Shown here piece by piece: positions 26,184 to 35,082 of a stretch of DNA of 64,000 bases. Source of the stretch: Sphingobium sp. Its GTDB lineage: Bacteria > Pseudomonadota > Alphaproteobacteria > Sphingomonadales > Sphingomonadaceae. Position 1 is the first letter of the stretch. Each line of letters opens with the position of its first letter. A program made the translations under genes and the position numbers. The DNA is taken from assembly GCA_017745115.1 (NCBI GenBank), contig JAGIAA010000003.1, forward strand, positions 1 to 64,000. The letters are read 5' to 3'. Below the pieces are notes generated by a model, which made no database searches, was not told the DNA's origin, and worked only from the letters and a program-made list of their open reading frames with translations.

Positions 26184-28226
26184 TTACCAGAGGCGAACCC
26201 TGTCCTCGGGCGCCACATAATAAGCACTTCCCGGCTTGATACCGAATGCTTCGTAGAAGGCGTCCACATTGCGCGTCGGGCCGATGATACGAAACTTGGA
26301 CGGCGTGTGCGGGTCCGACGCCATCTGCTGCTTGGCGGCGTCGGGCCGCTGCTTTTCCTTCCAGAACTGCGCGAAGGATAGGAAGAAGCGCTGATCGCCC
26401 GTCAGGCCATCGATCACTGGTGCGGGCTTGCCCTTGAGGCTCGCATGATAGGCGTCGAACGCGATCAGCAGGCCGGCAAGGTCCGCGATATTCTCGCCCA
26501 TGGTGAGCTTGCCGCTCACAAACATGCCGGGCACGGCCTCATATTTGTCGTACTGACCGCCGAAACGATCGGCCTGCGTACCGAAGCGCTTGGCATCGTC
26601 CGCCGTCCACCAGTCGCGTACGGCGCCGGTCGCATCGATCTTGCGGCCCTGATCGTCGAAGCCGTGGCTGATCTCGTGGCCGATGACGGCGCCGACGGCG
26701 CCATAGTTGACTGCCGGATCGGCATCAGGATCGAACGTCGGCGCTTGCAGGATGCCTGCCGGGAAGACGATCTTATTTTCGAGGCCGCCATTATAGGCGT
26801 TCACGGTCTGCGGGTTCATCCCCCACAGCTTACGGTCGACCGGCTTGTACAGCTTGTCGAGCGAATATTGCCAGTCGAAGGCATGCGCGCGCGCGACATT
26901 GCCGTAAAGATCTGCGGCATCGATGCTGAGCTTGGAATAATCGCGAAACTTGTCGGGGTAACCGACCATTACGTCCATCTTGGCCAGCTTTTCGAGCGCA
27001 GCCATTTTGGTGGTGGGTGCCATCCAGTCATTCTCGGCGATGCGCTTGGCCATCGCCACCTTGAGGTTGGCGACGAGCTCCTCCATGATCGCCTTGGAAC
27101 GGGCGGGAAAGAAGTCCTGCACATAGACCTGGCCGATCAGTTCACCCAGCGAACCGTCGAGAAGCGTGTCTGCCCGCTTCCAGCGCGGCGTCAGCTGCTT
27201 GGCGCCACTCAGCGCGCTGGTGAACAGGAAGCGGCTGTCAACATAACGCTTGGGAAGATAGGGCGAGGCGCCTGACACGACGCCGAAGGCCTCCCAGGCC
27301 TTGAGCGTTTCGATCGGCGTCCTGGCGTATAGATCGGCGATGGCCTTGATGGCCGTATTTTCCTGCAAGATCATCTTGCCGGGTGCCGTGACGCCGGCGC
27401 CAGTGAAGAAGGCATCCCAGTCGATGCCAGGCGCGTAGGTCTTGAGCTGCGCCGGGGTCATCGGGTTGTTGACCTTCTCGATTTCACGACGATCGGCGAT
27501 CGGCCAGCTCAGCTTCGCGATCTCGGTCTCGAACGCCATGATGTCGGCGGCCGCCTTGGCGGGATTCGCGTAGCCCGCGAGACCCAGCTGCCGTGCGATG
27601 TAGGCGGCGTACGCATCGCGCTGCTTCTTGAAATCGTCCTTGAGATAATAGTCCCGGTCGGGAAGGCCCAGGCCCCCCTGGCTCAGCCACAAGATGTTCG
27701 TGTTGGGATCCGCCGTATCCGCATCGACGCCAGGATCGACTAGTGAACGCCCGAAGCCGCCAGCGGTGGCGCCCATGTAGCGGGCAAGCGCGACCTTGTC
27801 GTTGACGGAAGCCAGCTTGGCGAGGTCGGTGCGCAGCGGCGCGTCGCTTACCTTCTCAACGGCCTTCTCGTCCATGAAGCTCTTGTAGAGACCGCCGATC
27901 TGCGTCTGCGGTCCCTGACTCGCAATCACATATTTCTTCTGCTCGAGGGTCAGATTGTAGATGTCGTAGAAGCTGCTGATGGAGGCCTGGTCAGCCGGGA
28001 TTTCCGTTCGCTTGCTCCACGCGCCGTTCACATAGCCATCGAAATCATCGCCTGCTCCGACGGTCTTGTCCACGGCGGTAAGGTCCACGCCCCATGTGCC
28101 GTAATGCGGCGCGGCGGGTTTAACGGGCGCAGCGGTGGCAGCTGGCGCAACCGTGGTGGTTTTGGCGGTGAGAGCGGGGGTGAGTGCGACGGCCATGGCC
28201 GAAGCAATCAGGAGCGAACTGCGCAT
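26184..28226 (-). CDS. M13 family metallopeptidase (neprilysin-like, exported)
   Basis: This is a 680-residue zinc peptidase with a signal peptide MRSSLLIASAMAVALTPALT. The zinc motif GHEISHGFDDQG (two His), the third ligand in GENIADLAG and the substrate-binding VNAYNGG are present. The C-terminus ends DRVRLW, close to the family CXXW ending. The start is chosen for AAGGA just upstream; an alternative ATG lies nine codons earlier. Members cleave oligopeptides in the periplasm or at the surface. It is a single gene. Confidence 0.93.
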   Translation of the reverse strand: MRSSLLIASAMAVALTPALTAKTTTVAPAATAAPVKPAAPHYGTWGVDLTAVDKTVGAGDDFDGYVNGAWSKRTEIPADQASISSFYDIYNLTLEQKKYVIASQGPQTQIGGLYKSFMDEKAVEKVSDAPLRTDLAKLASVNDKVALARYMGATAGGFGRSLVDPGVDADTADPNTNILWLSQGGLGLPDRDYYLKDDFKKQRDAYAAYIARQLGLAGYANPAKAAADIMAFETEIAKLSWPIADRREIEKVNNPMTPAQLKTYAPGIDWDAFFTGAGVTAPGKMILQENTAIKAIADLYARTPIETLKAWEAFGVVSGASPYLPKRYVDSRFLFTSALSGAKQLTPRWKRADTLLDGSLGELIGQVYVQDFFPARSKAIMEELVANLKVAMAKRIAENDWMAPTTKMAALEKLAKMDVMVGYPDKFRDYSKLSIDAADLYGNVARAHAFDWQYSLDKLYKPVDRKLWGMNPQTVNAYNGGLENKIVFPAGILQAPTFDPDADPAVNYGAVGAVIGHEISHGFDDQGRKIDATGAVRDWWTADDAKRFGTQADRFGGQYDKYEAVPGMFVSGKLTMGENIADLAGLLIAFDAYHASLKGKPAPVIDGLTGDQRFFLSFAQFWKEKQRPDAAKQQMASDPHTPSKFRIIGPTRNVDAFYEAFGIKPGSAYYVAPEDRVRLW

Positions 28227-28375
28227 GCGAGATCCTTGAGGAATGAGGGGCATTTCGGAGCGCGGTCGGTCTTGTGACCGGCGCCGCCCGTGTCATGACG
28301 CTGACACTATGACGCGATGCGAGGGATGGAAAGCCCTTCCCGCTCAGCGGGTGGCCCAATTAAGCATCATTGGGG

Positions 28376-28404
28376 TGGACAGGGCGGGACACGCTTCTTA
28401 TAGG
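28376..28404 (+). promoter_or_regulatory. Promoter of tRNA-Phe
   Basis: TGGACA (28376-28381) is followed by exactly 17 bases and then TATAGG (28399-28404). The tRNA begins 40 bases downstream, consistent with a short 5' leader to be trimmed by RNase P. Confidence 0.65.
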
Positions 28405-28443
28405 GCCAGCCTTCGCCCGGCGCCTGCCGGTGTCATGACCCGT

Positions 28444-28519
28444 GCCCGGGTAGCTCAGTTGGTAGAGCATGCGACTGAAAATCGCAGTGTCGGCGGTTCG
28501 ACTCCGTCCCCGGGCACCA
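28444..28519 (+). tRNA. tRNA-Phe (anticodon GAA)
   Basis: This is a 76-nucleotide cloverleaf. The acceptor stem pairs GCCCGGG with CCCGGGC, the D arm reads GCTCAGTTGGTAGAGC, and the anticodon loop CTGAAAA carries GAA. The T arm is GGCGG-TTCGACT-CCGTC. The 3' CCA is encoded in the DNA. No integrase or attachment-site duplication is visible next to it. Confidence 0.97.
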
Positions 28520-28559
28520 TTTTCCGATAAGTGATTGGCTGCAGTATCGCCTGTGATCT

Positions 28560-28862
28560 TCAGGCGATAACGTGGAGCGATATCCAGATGAGCCGGACAA
28601 GGGCTGTTCCACCGAAGAACAGCAATGCCACGCCAAAAGCGATTTCACTCCAGCCCCTTCGCCTGCCTCGCTTCCAATAGGCAGCAAGACCAGCCGCCAC
28701 GATCAGGATCAATGACGCGACTGCAAACTGTGCACTGAGGCGTGCGACGCTCGGGCGAAGCTGCTCATGCTCAACGCCCCAGGCCGTGAAGGGATCGGCG
28801 ACCATGCTGCCGAACCACAGCACCGTCGCCGTGGCTAGTAGCAACAACCGCCATTTCCACAT
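28560..28862 (-). CDS. Hypothetical three-helix membrane protein
   Basis: This is a 100-residue protein starting MWKWRLLLLATATVLWFG. Three hydrophobic segments are visible: the N-terminal one, AQFAVASLILIVAAGLAAYW, and GVALLFFGGTALVRLIWIS, with a basic loop KRGRRRG between the second and third. No family is recognised. It lies alone between the tRNA and a PH-domain membrane protein on the same strand, separated by 176 bases in which I see no gene. Confidence 0.6.
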   Translation of the reverse strand: MWKWRLLLLATATVLWFGSMVADPFTAWGVEHEQLRPSVARLSAQFAVASLILIVAAGLAAYWKRGRRRGWSEIAFGVALLFFGGTALVRLIWISLHVIA

Positions 28863-29038
28863 TGCCTCATCTCCCAACCTGGCGCAGCAACCCCTTCAGT
28901 ACATTCCAGCGCTTTGTGATCGCGCGACCATAGCTGAGATTTCGCTGAATCTGGCCAATTGATAGATCCGGCCCTTGATCGATCTCGGACACTATTCTCG
29001 TCTGCAAACGTCCCGAGCGGCTCACGGCCAGACGTAGG

Positions 29039-29503
29039 CTAAGCCGACGGGAAACGGCCCTCATCGTCGTGCATGTCGATCTCGCGCACGTGCCGTTTCT
29101 GGCGTGCGGCGTCGACGAGCGTCCGCAGCTCTTCGCGGCGGCGGCGGGCGGCGTCGACATGCGGGATGACCAGCGGCGCGTCTCTCGTCGTTTCGTCGCT
29201 GGAGAGGATGCTGATGGTGCCGATGTCCGCCCACTGATTGATCAGGCTGAAGTCGATCCGGATGTTCTTGACGCGGTAGAGCTCGATCTCGTCGATGCTC
29301 TTGTTGAAGATGCCGCGGCGAATGATCAGGCGCTCGGGCGTCACTTCATAGGTCGTGGCCAGATTGTTGATCCATTTGACGAGGATGATGATCAGGCCGA
29401 CGCCGACGAGGCAAAGCAGCAAGGTCGCCCAGCCCGCGAGGGTTCCGCGCAGCCATCCCCAGGTCGAGGAGCGAAACTGATCAGTCACTTGGTCCATATC
29501 CAC
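29039..29503 (-). CDS. Bacterial PH-domain (bPH2/DUF304) membrane protein
   Basis: This is a 154-residue protein with one transmembrane segment near residues 25-47 (TLLLCLVGVGLIIILVKWI). It is followed by the bPH2 core TTYEVTPERLIIRRGIFNKS and IELYRVKNIRIDFSLINQWA. This is the conserved YxVTxxRVxxxxGIF pattern of DUF304. The C-terminal third is charged and helical. Such proteins are membrane-associated with unknown ligand. It stands alone, downstream of nothing obviously related. Confidence 0.85.
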   Translation of the reverse strand: MDMDQVTDQFRSSTWGWLRGTLAGWATLLLCLVGVGLIIILVKWINNLATTYEVTPERLIIRRGIFNKSIDEIELYRVKNIRIDFSLINQWADIGTISILSSDETTRDAPLVIPHVDAARRRREELRTLVDAARQKRHVREIDMHDDEGRFPSA

Positions 29504-29612
29504 TCCTCACGTCGAGACGGCCCCGCAGCGCGCCTGCGGGTGATACATGCCTCTAACGCGCCCGATCTTGAAGGGACAATCGCGCCGGCCCGTCAATCGT
29601 CGGGCCTGGCAG

Positions 29613-31154
29613 CTAGTCTGCCGCCACGACATACTGGCTGGGCGCCGGCTTGCGCGCGAACCACACGATACCGATCAGTCCGAGCGACAGCCAGCCCGAC
29701 GCCCAGAAGATATCGAGCGTGGAGAGCAGATAGGCCTGGTTGACGACCGAGCGGCCGATCGCGCCCAGGGCCTGGGCCGAGTTCATGCCCATGGTTTGCA
29801 GGTGGCCGGCCGCGTCGATGAACGTCTGCGAGAAGGGGCTCGCCGCTTCGGACAGGCGCGTCTGGTGCAGGGCCTCGCGACGATCCCAACAAGTCGTCAC
29901 CAGGCTGGCGGCAAAGCTGCCCGCCGTGATCCGCGCGAAGTTTGAAAGGCCGGTGGCAGACGGCACACGCTCGGGCGCCAGTCCGTCGAGCTGGATGGTG
30001 ATCAGTGGCACGAACAATGTGGTCATTGCGATGCCCTGCAGCAGCAAAGGCATGGTCAGCACGAAGAAGCTCGCGTCGGGCGGATAGGCGCTGCGCAACA
30101 GGAACGAGCCCGCAAAGCTGAGGAACGAGATCGTCGCCATGATGCGCGCATCGACCTTGAAGCGGCTGATCAAAGGCGTGGTGATCACGGCGATGATGCC
30201 GGCCGGTGCTGCGACGAGACCGGCCCAGGTCGCAGTGTAGCCCATCTGCGTTTGTAGCCAGAGGGGCAGCAGCAGATTGTTGGCGAAGAGCAGCGCATAG
30301 CCGAGGCAGAGCGCAGTGGTGCCCAGAAGGAAATTGCGCCGCGTGAACATCCGGATGTCGACGGCGGGGTGCTCCTCCGTCCATTCCCAGATCAGCCAGG
30401 CGAAAAAGCCGACCACCGCGAAAATGGCGAGGATGGTGATGAACGGGCTCTGGAACCAGTCGCGATTCTTGCCCAGATCGAGCAGGGTCTGCAGGCTGAA
30501 CACCCAGAAGGTGAGCAGGAACAGCCCCATCTTGTCGATTGGCAGCTTGCGCGTCGGCGTTTCACGGCTCTTCAGCATCGACCAGGTTATGAAACCGGTG
30601 ATGAGGCCGAGCGGCACGTTGATCAGGAAGATCCAGCCCCAGTGATAATTGTCGGAGATGTAGCCACCGAGCACGGGCCCGAAAATCGGTGCGGCGAGCG
30701 TCATCGCCGACCAGATGCCGAGCGCGGTCCCGCGCTTCTCGCTCGGGAAGATGGCGAGCAACAGCGCCTGGCTGCCGGGGATCATCGGGCCCGAGAGGCC
30801 GCCTTGCAGCACGCGGAAGACCACGAGGCTCGGCAAGCTCCAGGCAATGCCGCATAGGAATGAGGCGGCGGTGAAGGCGAGCACCGAGACGGTGAAGGTC
30901 CGCACGACCCCGAAACGCTGCATCAGCCAGCCGGTCAGCGGCACGGTAACGCCATTGGCCACGGCGAAGGCGGTGATGATCCAGGTGCCGGTGTCGCTGG
31001 AGACGCCGAGGCTGCCTGAGATGGTGGGCAGCGAGACGTTGGCGATGGTCGTGTCGAGCACCTGCATGAAGGTGCCCAACGCCAGCGCGAACGCCGCGAG
31101 GCTGAGGCTGACGCCGCGCAGCGGCGCCGGGCCGGCTTGCGCGGCGCTGCTCAC
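29613..31154 (-). CDS. emrB: DHA2 family MFS drug efflux permease (EmrB-like)
   Basis: This is a 513-residue permease of the 14-transmembrane drug:H+ antiporter-2 family. Motif C and the early QVLDTTIANVSLPTISGSLG block are typical of EmrB, as are WIITAFAVANGVTVPLTGWL and GYISDNYHWGWIFLINVPLG. It overlaps the EmrA-like gene by ATGA and is the last gene of a marR-oprM-emrA-emrB operon. It would expel hydrophobic drugs through a tripartite channel. The actual substrates are not deducible. Confidence 0.9.
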   Translation of the reverse strand: MSSAAQAGPAPLRGVSLSLAAFALALGTFMQVLDTTIANVSLPTISGSLGVSSDTGTWIITAFAVANGVTVPLTGWLMQRFGVVRTFTVSVLAFTAASFLCGIAWSLPSLVVFRVLQGGLSGPMIPGSQALLLAIFPSEKRGTALGIWSAMTLAAPIFGPVLGGYISDNYHWGWIFLINVPLGLITGFITWSMLKSRETPTRKLPIDKMGLFLLTFWVFSLQTLLDLGKNRDWFQSPFITILAIFAVVGFFAWLIWEWTEEHPAVDIRMFTRRNFLLGTTALCLGYALLFANNLLLPLWLQTQMGYTATWAGLVAAPAGIIAVITTPLISRFKVDARIMATISFLSFAGSFLLRSAYPPDASFFVLTMPLLLQGIAMTTLFVPLITIQLDGLAPERVPSATGLSNFARITAGSFAASLVTTCWDRREALHQTRLSEAASPFSQTFIDAAGHLQTMGMNSAQALGAIGRSVVNQAYLLSTLDIFWASGWLSLGLIGIVWFARKPAPSQYVVAAD

Positions 31155-32404
31155 CGGACGCTTCCGCCGAGATTGGCGGCAATGATCCGCTTCACGGTCG
31201 CGTCGACCGCCGGGCCGCCGGTCAGGCTCGGCTGCGTACCGCCGGCCGGTGCCGAGGCCGTCGCCACAAGGGGCCCGGAGCGGTTGGAGGTGTCGACCTC
31301 GACCTTCGTCGAGAGGCCGATGCGCAGCGGATGAGCGCGCAGCTCTTTGGCATCGAGCGCGATGCGCACGGGCACGCGCTGGACGATCTTGATCCAGTTG
31401 CCCGAGGCGTTCTGCGGTGGAAGGAGCGAGAAGGCGTTGCCGCTGCCTGCGCCCATGCCCACCACCTTGCCGTGGAACACGATCTTGCTGCCGTAGACGT
31501 CGGCGGTGATCGTGGCCGGCTGGCCGACCCGGAGGTCCGCCAGCTGGGTTTCACGGAAATTGGCGTCGATCCAGACCGTCTCGAGCGGCACGACGGCCAT
31601 GAGCGGGGTGCCGGCGGCGACCTGCTGGCCGAGCTGAACGTTGCGCTGCGCGACGATGCCGGCGACGGGTGCCTGAACGGTCATGTAGGACCGGTTGATC
31701 GCGGCCGCGCGCAGATTGGCGATGGCGCCCAGGATCTGAGGATTATTCGCCACGCTGGTGCCGGAGATCGTGCTTGCCGCCTGGCCGCGCCGGGCCTGTG
31801 CGAGATTGAGCGCTGCGCGCGCCGCCGAAACGGCATCGGACGCATGGCTCAACTCTTCGCCCGAAATCGCGCCTGATGCCGCAGCGCTCTGGCGGCGCTT
31901 GTAATCGGCCTGGGCCCGGGTGAGATCGGTCTGCGCCTTGGCGATCTCTGCCGTGCCCTCGTCCACCGCAGAGCGCGTCGCGCGAATGTCGCGGACGGCC
32001 TGGCCGAGCTTGGCTTCGGCGGCCGCGAGCGCGACGTCCTGTTGCGCCGGATCGAGATCGATCAGGGTCTGACCACGCGTCACGGCCTGGGTGTTGTCGG
32101 CGTGCAGGGCCAGCACCGTGCCGGACTGCCTTGCCGTGATGGCGACGATATTGCCGTTCACATAGGCGTCGTCGGTTGCCTCGGTGGGCGGCGCAAGCAG
32201 GCGCGATCCGCCATAGCCGACGGCACCCAACGCGACGAGTATGCCGAGTACCGTGAAGCCCAGCCTGCGGGCGCGCGGTTTGCGGGCCGGCGTCTCGGGT
32301 GGGATCTGGATGAGCGGAGCAGACTCGGCCTCGGCGATGGCGACCCGCTCCTCGGCGATGGTCTCATCATGGTCGAACTGCGCTTCGCGGACATAGTCTG
32401 TCAT
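31151..32404 (-). CDS. emrA: HlyD/EmrA family membrane fusion protein
   Basis: This is a 417-residue periplasmic adaptor. A cytoplasmic N-terminal tail is followed by one transmembrane helix (LGFTVLGILVALGAVGYGG). Then come the lipoyl half DDAYVNGNIVAITARQSGTV, a long coiled-coil hairpin about residues 110-210, and the second lipoyl half QAPVAGIVAQRNVQLGQQV. The overlap with both the outer-membrane factor gene and the permease gene fits a tripartite efflux pump. Confidence 0.9.
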   Translation of the reverse strand: MTDYVREAQFDHDETIAEERVAIAEAESAPLIQIPPETPARKPRARRLGFTVLGILVALGAVGYGGSRLLAPPTEATDDAYVNGNIVAITARQSGTVLALHADNTQAVTRGQTLIDLDPAQQDVALAAAEAKLGQAVRDIRATRSAVDEGTAEIAKAQTDLTRAQADYKRRQSAAASGAISGEELSHASDAVSAARAALNLAQARRGQAASTISGTSVANNPQILGAIANLRAAAINRSYMTVQAPVAGIVAQRNVQLGQQVAAGTPLMAVVPLETVWIDANFRETQLADLRVGQPATITADVYGSKIVFHGKVVGMGAGSGNAFSLLPPQNASGNWIKIVQRVPVRIALDAKELRAHPLRIGLSTKVEVDTSNRSGPLVATASAPAGGTQPSLTGGPAVDATVKRIIAANLGGSVR

Positions 32405-33840
32405 GACTGGGTCTTCCGTGTCTGAGCGGCCGTCAGGGCCATATTGTCAGGATTGAAGCCGCCTCCGAGGGCGGCGATGAGCTGGATGCGCCGGCTGAAT
32501 GCCTGGGCCTGCAGCGCGATGAGCGTCTGTTCAGCGGCCAGCAGCCGGAAGCCGGAATCGATCGCGTCGAGCCGCGAGCCGAGGCCCGTGTCGACGCGGA
32601 CCTGGTCCAGCCGGACCGTCTCGCGCAGGCCGCTGACGACCTTCAGCTGGGCGACGAGGTCGCGGTCGCTGGTCTGGACGCCGGTGATGGCATCGGCAGC
32701 GTCGTGCACGGCTGCGAGAACGCGCCCATTATAGGAAGCGATGTTCTCGTCGATGCCGGCGACGGCGCCCCTGTAATTGGCCTTGAGGCGGCCGCCTTCG
32801 AAGATCGGCAGGTGAATGGCCGGGCCGGCGCCATATTCGGTCGAGCTCGCCTTCAAGGCATTGTCGAGACCGAGTGAAAGCGTGCCGAACAGGGCGACGA
32901 TGTTGACGTTGGGCAGGAACTCCGCCTTCGCGACGTCGCGTCCGGCCATCGCCGCATCGATGCGTGCGCGTCCGGCAAGCAGATCGGGCCGCCGGCCGAG
33001 CAGGTCGGCGAGCAGGACCTGGGGGACAACAGGGACAACGTCGAACGCCAGCGTCGGCGCCGTGATCTGGGCGTAGAAATCGGGTCCCCTGCCGACAAGC
33101 GCCGCGAGGGCGTGGATCATCAGGTCGCGCTGGCCTGCGGCGCGGGTGTGCGCCTGCTCGGCCTCGGCGAGGAGCGTCTTGGCCTGTTCGAGGTCAAACT
33201 GGCTGGCGAGCTGGCTCTTGATGCGCGACTGGACGAGATCGAGCGCCCTCTCGCGGGTCTGGACGAAGCCGTCCGCCACGGCGATCTGCCGTTCGGCCTG
33301 GGCGAGGCCGACATAGGCTTGGGCAATGGCGGTGGTCAGCGTAATCCTCGCCGCGGCGGCATCGAGCTGGACGGCCTCGGCGCTGAGCCCCGCTTGCCGC
33401 ACCGCCGCCTTGTTGCGGCCGAACAGATCCAGGTCCCAGTTCAGCGTCGCTTCGACCTGCGGAACCCAGAACGTCGAACCGCCAAGCGGCGGGGGCAGGA
33501 TGTAATTTTGCGGATAGCGCTGGCGCGGGACCTTGGCGTCGACAGCGACCTGCGGAAGGCCATTGGCCTGCTGGACGCCGATCGCCGCCTGGGCGGCGCG
33601 AACGCGCGCCAGAGCGGCGGCGAGATCCGGGTTACCGGCGAGACCCATATCCTCAAGCTTGTTCAGCTGAGGGTCGCTGAAGACTGTCCACCAGTCGTCC
33701 GCGATTGTCTGGGCCTCGCCGGCCGGGATGCCCAGCGCCTGTGGGGCAATGGCGCTGAGCTGGGGGGATGTATTCGGCACGCTGGCGCAACCTGCGAGTA
33801 GGAGCGCGGCGAATGCCGCGAGGGAGGGGCGGCGGTTCAT
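32401..33840 (-). CDS. Outer-membrane efflux lipoprotein (OprM/NodT family)
   Basis: This 479-residue outer-membrane channel subunit starts at MNRRPSLAAFAALLLAGCAS, a lipoprotein signal with the lipidated Cys after LLAG. The rest shows the two OEP repeats, with DWWTVFSDPQLNKLEDMGL and NWDLDLFGRNKAAVRQAGLS typical of NodT proteins. Overlaps of four bases at both ends show it is inside the efflux operon, between the MarR gene and the adaptor gene. It provides the exit duct of the pump. Confidence 0.92.
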   Translation of the reverse strand: MNRRPSLAAFAALLLAGCASVPNTSPQLSAIAPQALGIPAGEAQTIADDWWTVFSDPQLNKLEDMGLAGNPDLAAALARVRAAQAAIGVQQANGLPQVAVDAKVPRQRYPQNYILPPPLGGSTFWVPQVEATLNWDLDLFGRNKAAVRQAGLSAEAVQLDAAAARITLTTAIAQAYVGLAQAERQIAVADGFVQTRERALDLVQSRIKSQLASQFDLEQAKTLLAEAEQAHTRAAGQRDLMIHALAALVGRGPDFYAQITAPTLAFDVVPVVPQVLLADLLGRRPDLLAGRARIDAAMAGRDVAKAEFLPNVNIVALFGTLSLGLDNALKASSTEYGAGPAIHLPIFEGGRLKANYRGAVAGIDENIASYNGRVLAAVHDAADAITGVQTSDRDLVAQLKVVSGLRETVRLDQVRVDTGLGSRLDAIDSGFRLLAAEQTLIALQAQAFSRRIQLIAALGGGFNPDNMALTAAQTRKTQS

Positions 33841-34322
33841 GCGACCAACTCCTCTGCCTCGACGAGCGCATTGGCCTTGTCGAACAGTTTGCCGAGGGTC
33901 ACGAGAAAGGCATCGGCTTCGGCCTGATCGAGCGGTTCGAAGATGTCGCTCCATGCGCCCACGACATGAGGGGTCAGGGCCTGCGTTACGGCGCGGCCGG
34001 CGTCGGTGATGCGGAGTTTGACGACGCGCCGGTCATTGCCGCAGCGATCGCGATGCAGCAGGCCATGGTCTTCCAGGGTGTCCACGAGGCGCGTGGTCGC
34101 ACCCGTGGTGATGTCCAGCTCGCGGGCCAGTTCGCCTGCATTGGTGACGACGCCGTCCAGGATGACCTTGAGCGAAATCCACTGGGTGTAGCTGAGGTCG
34201 AGCTCCTGGAAACGCGCTTCGAGGCGGGTTTCGACATGGTGCGTCGCCAGCTTCGCCAGGCGGCGAACCATTCGTCCGGGGGAGCGCGCATCGACGCAAA
34301 TATCATCGGCGAATCGGGGCAT
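33837..34322 (-). CDS. MarR family transcriptional regulator
   Basis: This is a 161-residue winged-helix repressor, the first gene of the efflux operon. The start MPRFADDICVDA is preferred over an upstream ATG because GGAGG lies a few bases before it. The DNA-binding region shows ELARELDITTGATTRLVDTL and the wing contains RCGNDRRVVKLRIT. A 12-base dyad, CTGC-CTTT-GCAG, just upstream is a candidate operator. Release by a small aromatic compound or drug would induce the pump, which is inferred from the family. Confidence 0.9.
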   Translation of the reverse strand: MPRFADDICVDARSPGRMVRRLAKLATHHVETRLEARFQELDLSYTQWISLKVILDGVVTNAGELARELDITTGATTRLVDTLEDHGLLHRDRCGNDRRVVKLRITDAGRAVTQALTPHVVGAWSDIFEPLDQAEADAFLVTLGKLFDKANALVEAEELVA

Positions 34323-34344
34323 ATCCAGGCACCTCCGCAATTAG

Positions 34345-34356
34345 CTGCAAAGGCAG
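34345..34356. promoter_or_regulatory. Candidate MarR operator dyad
   Basis: CTGC-AAAG-GCAG (plus-strand reading) lies 23 bases before the marR start. A further inverted pair of GCAATTA and TAATTGC boxes flanks the whole AT-rich promoter region. The arms are short, so this is a weak assignment. Confidence 0.35.
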
Positions 34357-34411
34357 ATACTTTATGTGCAGAAAAATACAAGGCACTTAATTGCGAGCAG
34401 TTATTGGGATG

Positions 34412-34430
34412 CTGATAGCCAGGCTATCAG
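34412..34430. promoter_or_regulatory. Perfect 19-base palindrome upstream of the efflux operon
   Basis: CTGATAGCC-A-GGCTATCAG is a perfect nine-base inverted repeat with one central base, 90 bases before marR. It could be a protein-binding site for the operon or the stem of a terminator for the gene to its right; no T-run follows, favouring the first. Confidence 0.45.
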
Positions 34431-34464
34431 CGGGAGGCCGCCAGCTGAGTCGCGCCAACGCGAA

Positions 34465-34493
34465 ACGGCCGGCCCGCATGGCGGACCGGCCGT
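34465..34493. terminator. Terminator hairpin after a small secreted-protein gene
   Basis: ACGGCCGGCCCGC pairs with GCGGACCGGCCGT (one mismatch) around ATG. On the plus strand it is followed by GTCTTTT; on the minus strand, the direction of the gene it follows, only TTT is present. It is placed 24 bases past that gene's stop. Confidence 0.6.
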
Positions 34494-34516
34494 GTCTTTT
34501 CTCGAAGTAGTAAGGC

Positions 34517-34822
34517 TTAGCGCGCCGCGAGCGGCAGCGACTTGAGGCCAGCGACGACATCGACCCTCGGCGCATCGAAGGAAACGTTGATGCCGTTCGC
34601 CCTGCCTGTCACCTTGCCGTTACGCTCGACAAGATAGAAGGGATAGCCGGGCGTCGCGGTGCCCTTGTAGATGGTTGACTGGCCGACCTGCGTCTTGGTG
34701 TAGACGTAAGTCACGTCGTCATGCGTGAATTGCATCTTCGGCGAAATTTCTGCACCTGCAAAGGCGGGGGCGGTCGCGAGGGAAGCAGCGGCGACGGCGA
34801 GCGAGATGAGGGTCTTCGACAT
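34517..34822 (-). CDS. Hypothetical secreted protein, 101 residues
   Basis: It begins MSKTLISLAVAAASLATAPA with a signal peptide cleaved near AFAG, and GGAGA precedes the start. The mature part, about 80 residues, is mostly beta-type with FTHDDVTYVYTKTQVGQST and ends in LPLAAR. No known domain is recognised. From memory, similar small exported proteins occur in sphingomonads. It is divergent from the TonB-dependent receptor gene, with an AT-rich gap of 260 bases that could carry shared iron control. Confidence 0.6.
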   Translation of the reverse strand: MSKTLISLAVAAASLATAPAFAGAEISPKMQFTHDDVTYVYTKTQVGQSTIYKGTATPGYPFYLVERNGKVTGRANGINVSFDAPRVDVVAGLKSLPLAAR

Positions 34823-35082
34823 AGCAAATCTCCAGAAAAAACAGCGGGAAAGATCCATCTGACATCCTGTTTGTTCTGGGGCAAATGTATGTAACACAAA
34901 CCGTTTTCACAAACGCAAAATCGACAATTGCCGTTGCGAATTGTGCACCTGCGAAGTTATTTAATGGCGCTGTAACGTTTCATGCAACCGCACGAACGGT
35001 ACGTAACTTGTTCGCAATGCAACGATCTTTCATCCCCTTCCCAACGCAAAGAACCGACAAGGTTGAATGGGAGGCACAAAAA

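Noticed and set aside
28444..28519. tRNA-Phe as an integration site for a genomic island
   Set aside because: No integrase, no direct repeat of the tRNA 3' end and no change in base composition next to it.
28867..29160. 97-codon frame on the minus strand between two small membrane genes
   Set aside because: It largely overlaps the PH-domain gene in another frame, is Ser/Arg-rich, and has no ribosome site.
34925..34943. Possible Fur box CAATT-N9-AATTG before the TonB receptor gene
   Set aside because: Only five-base arms pair and the centre does not fit the alphaproteobacterial Fur consensus; iron control remains plausible but this site is not convincing.
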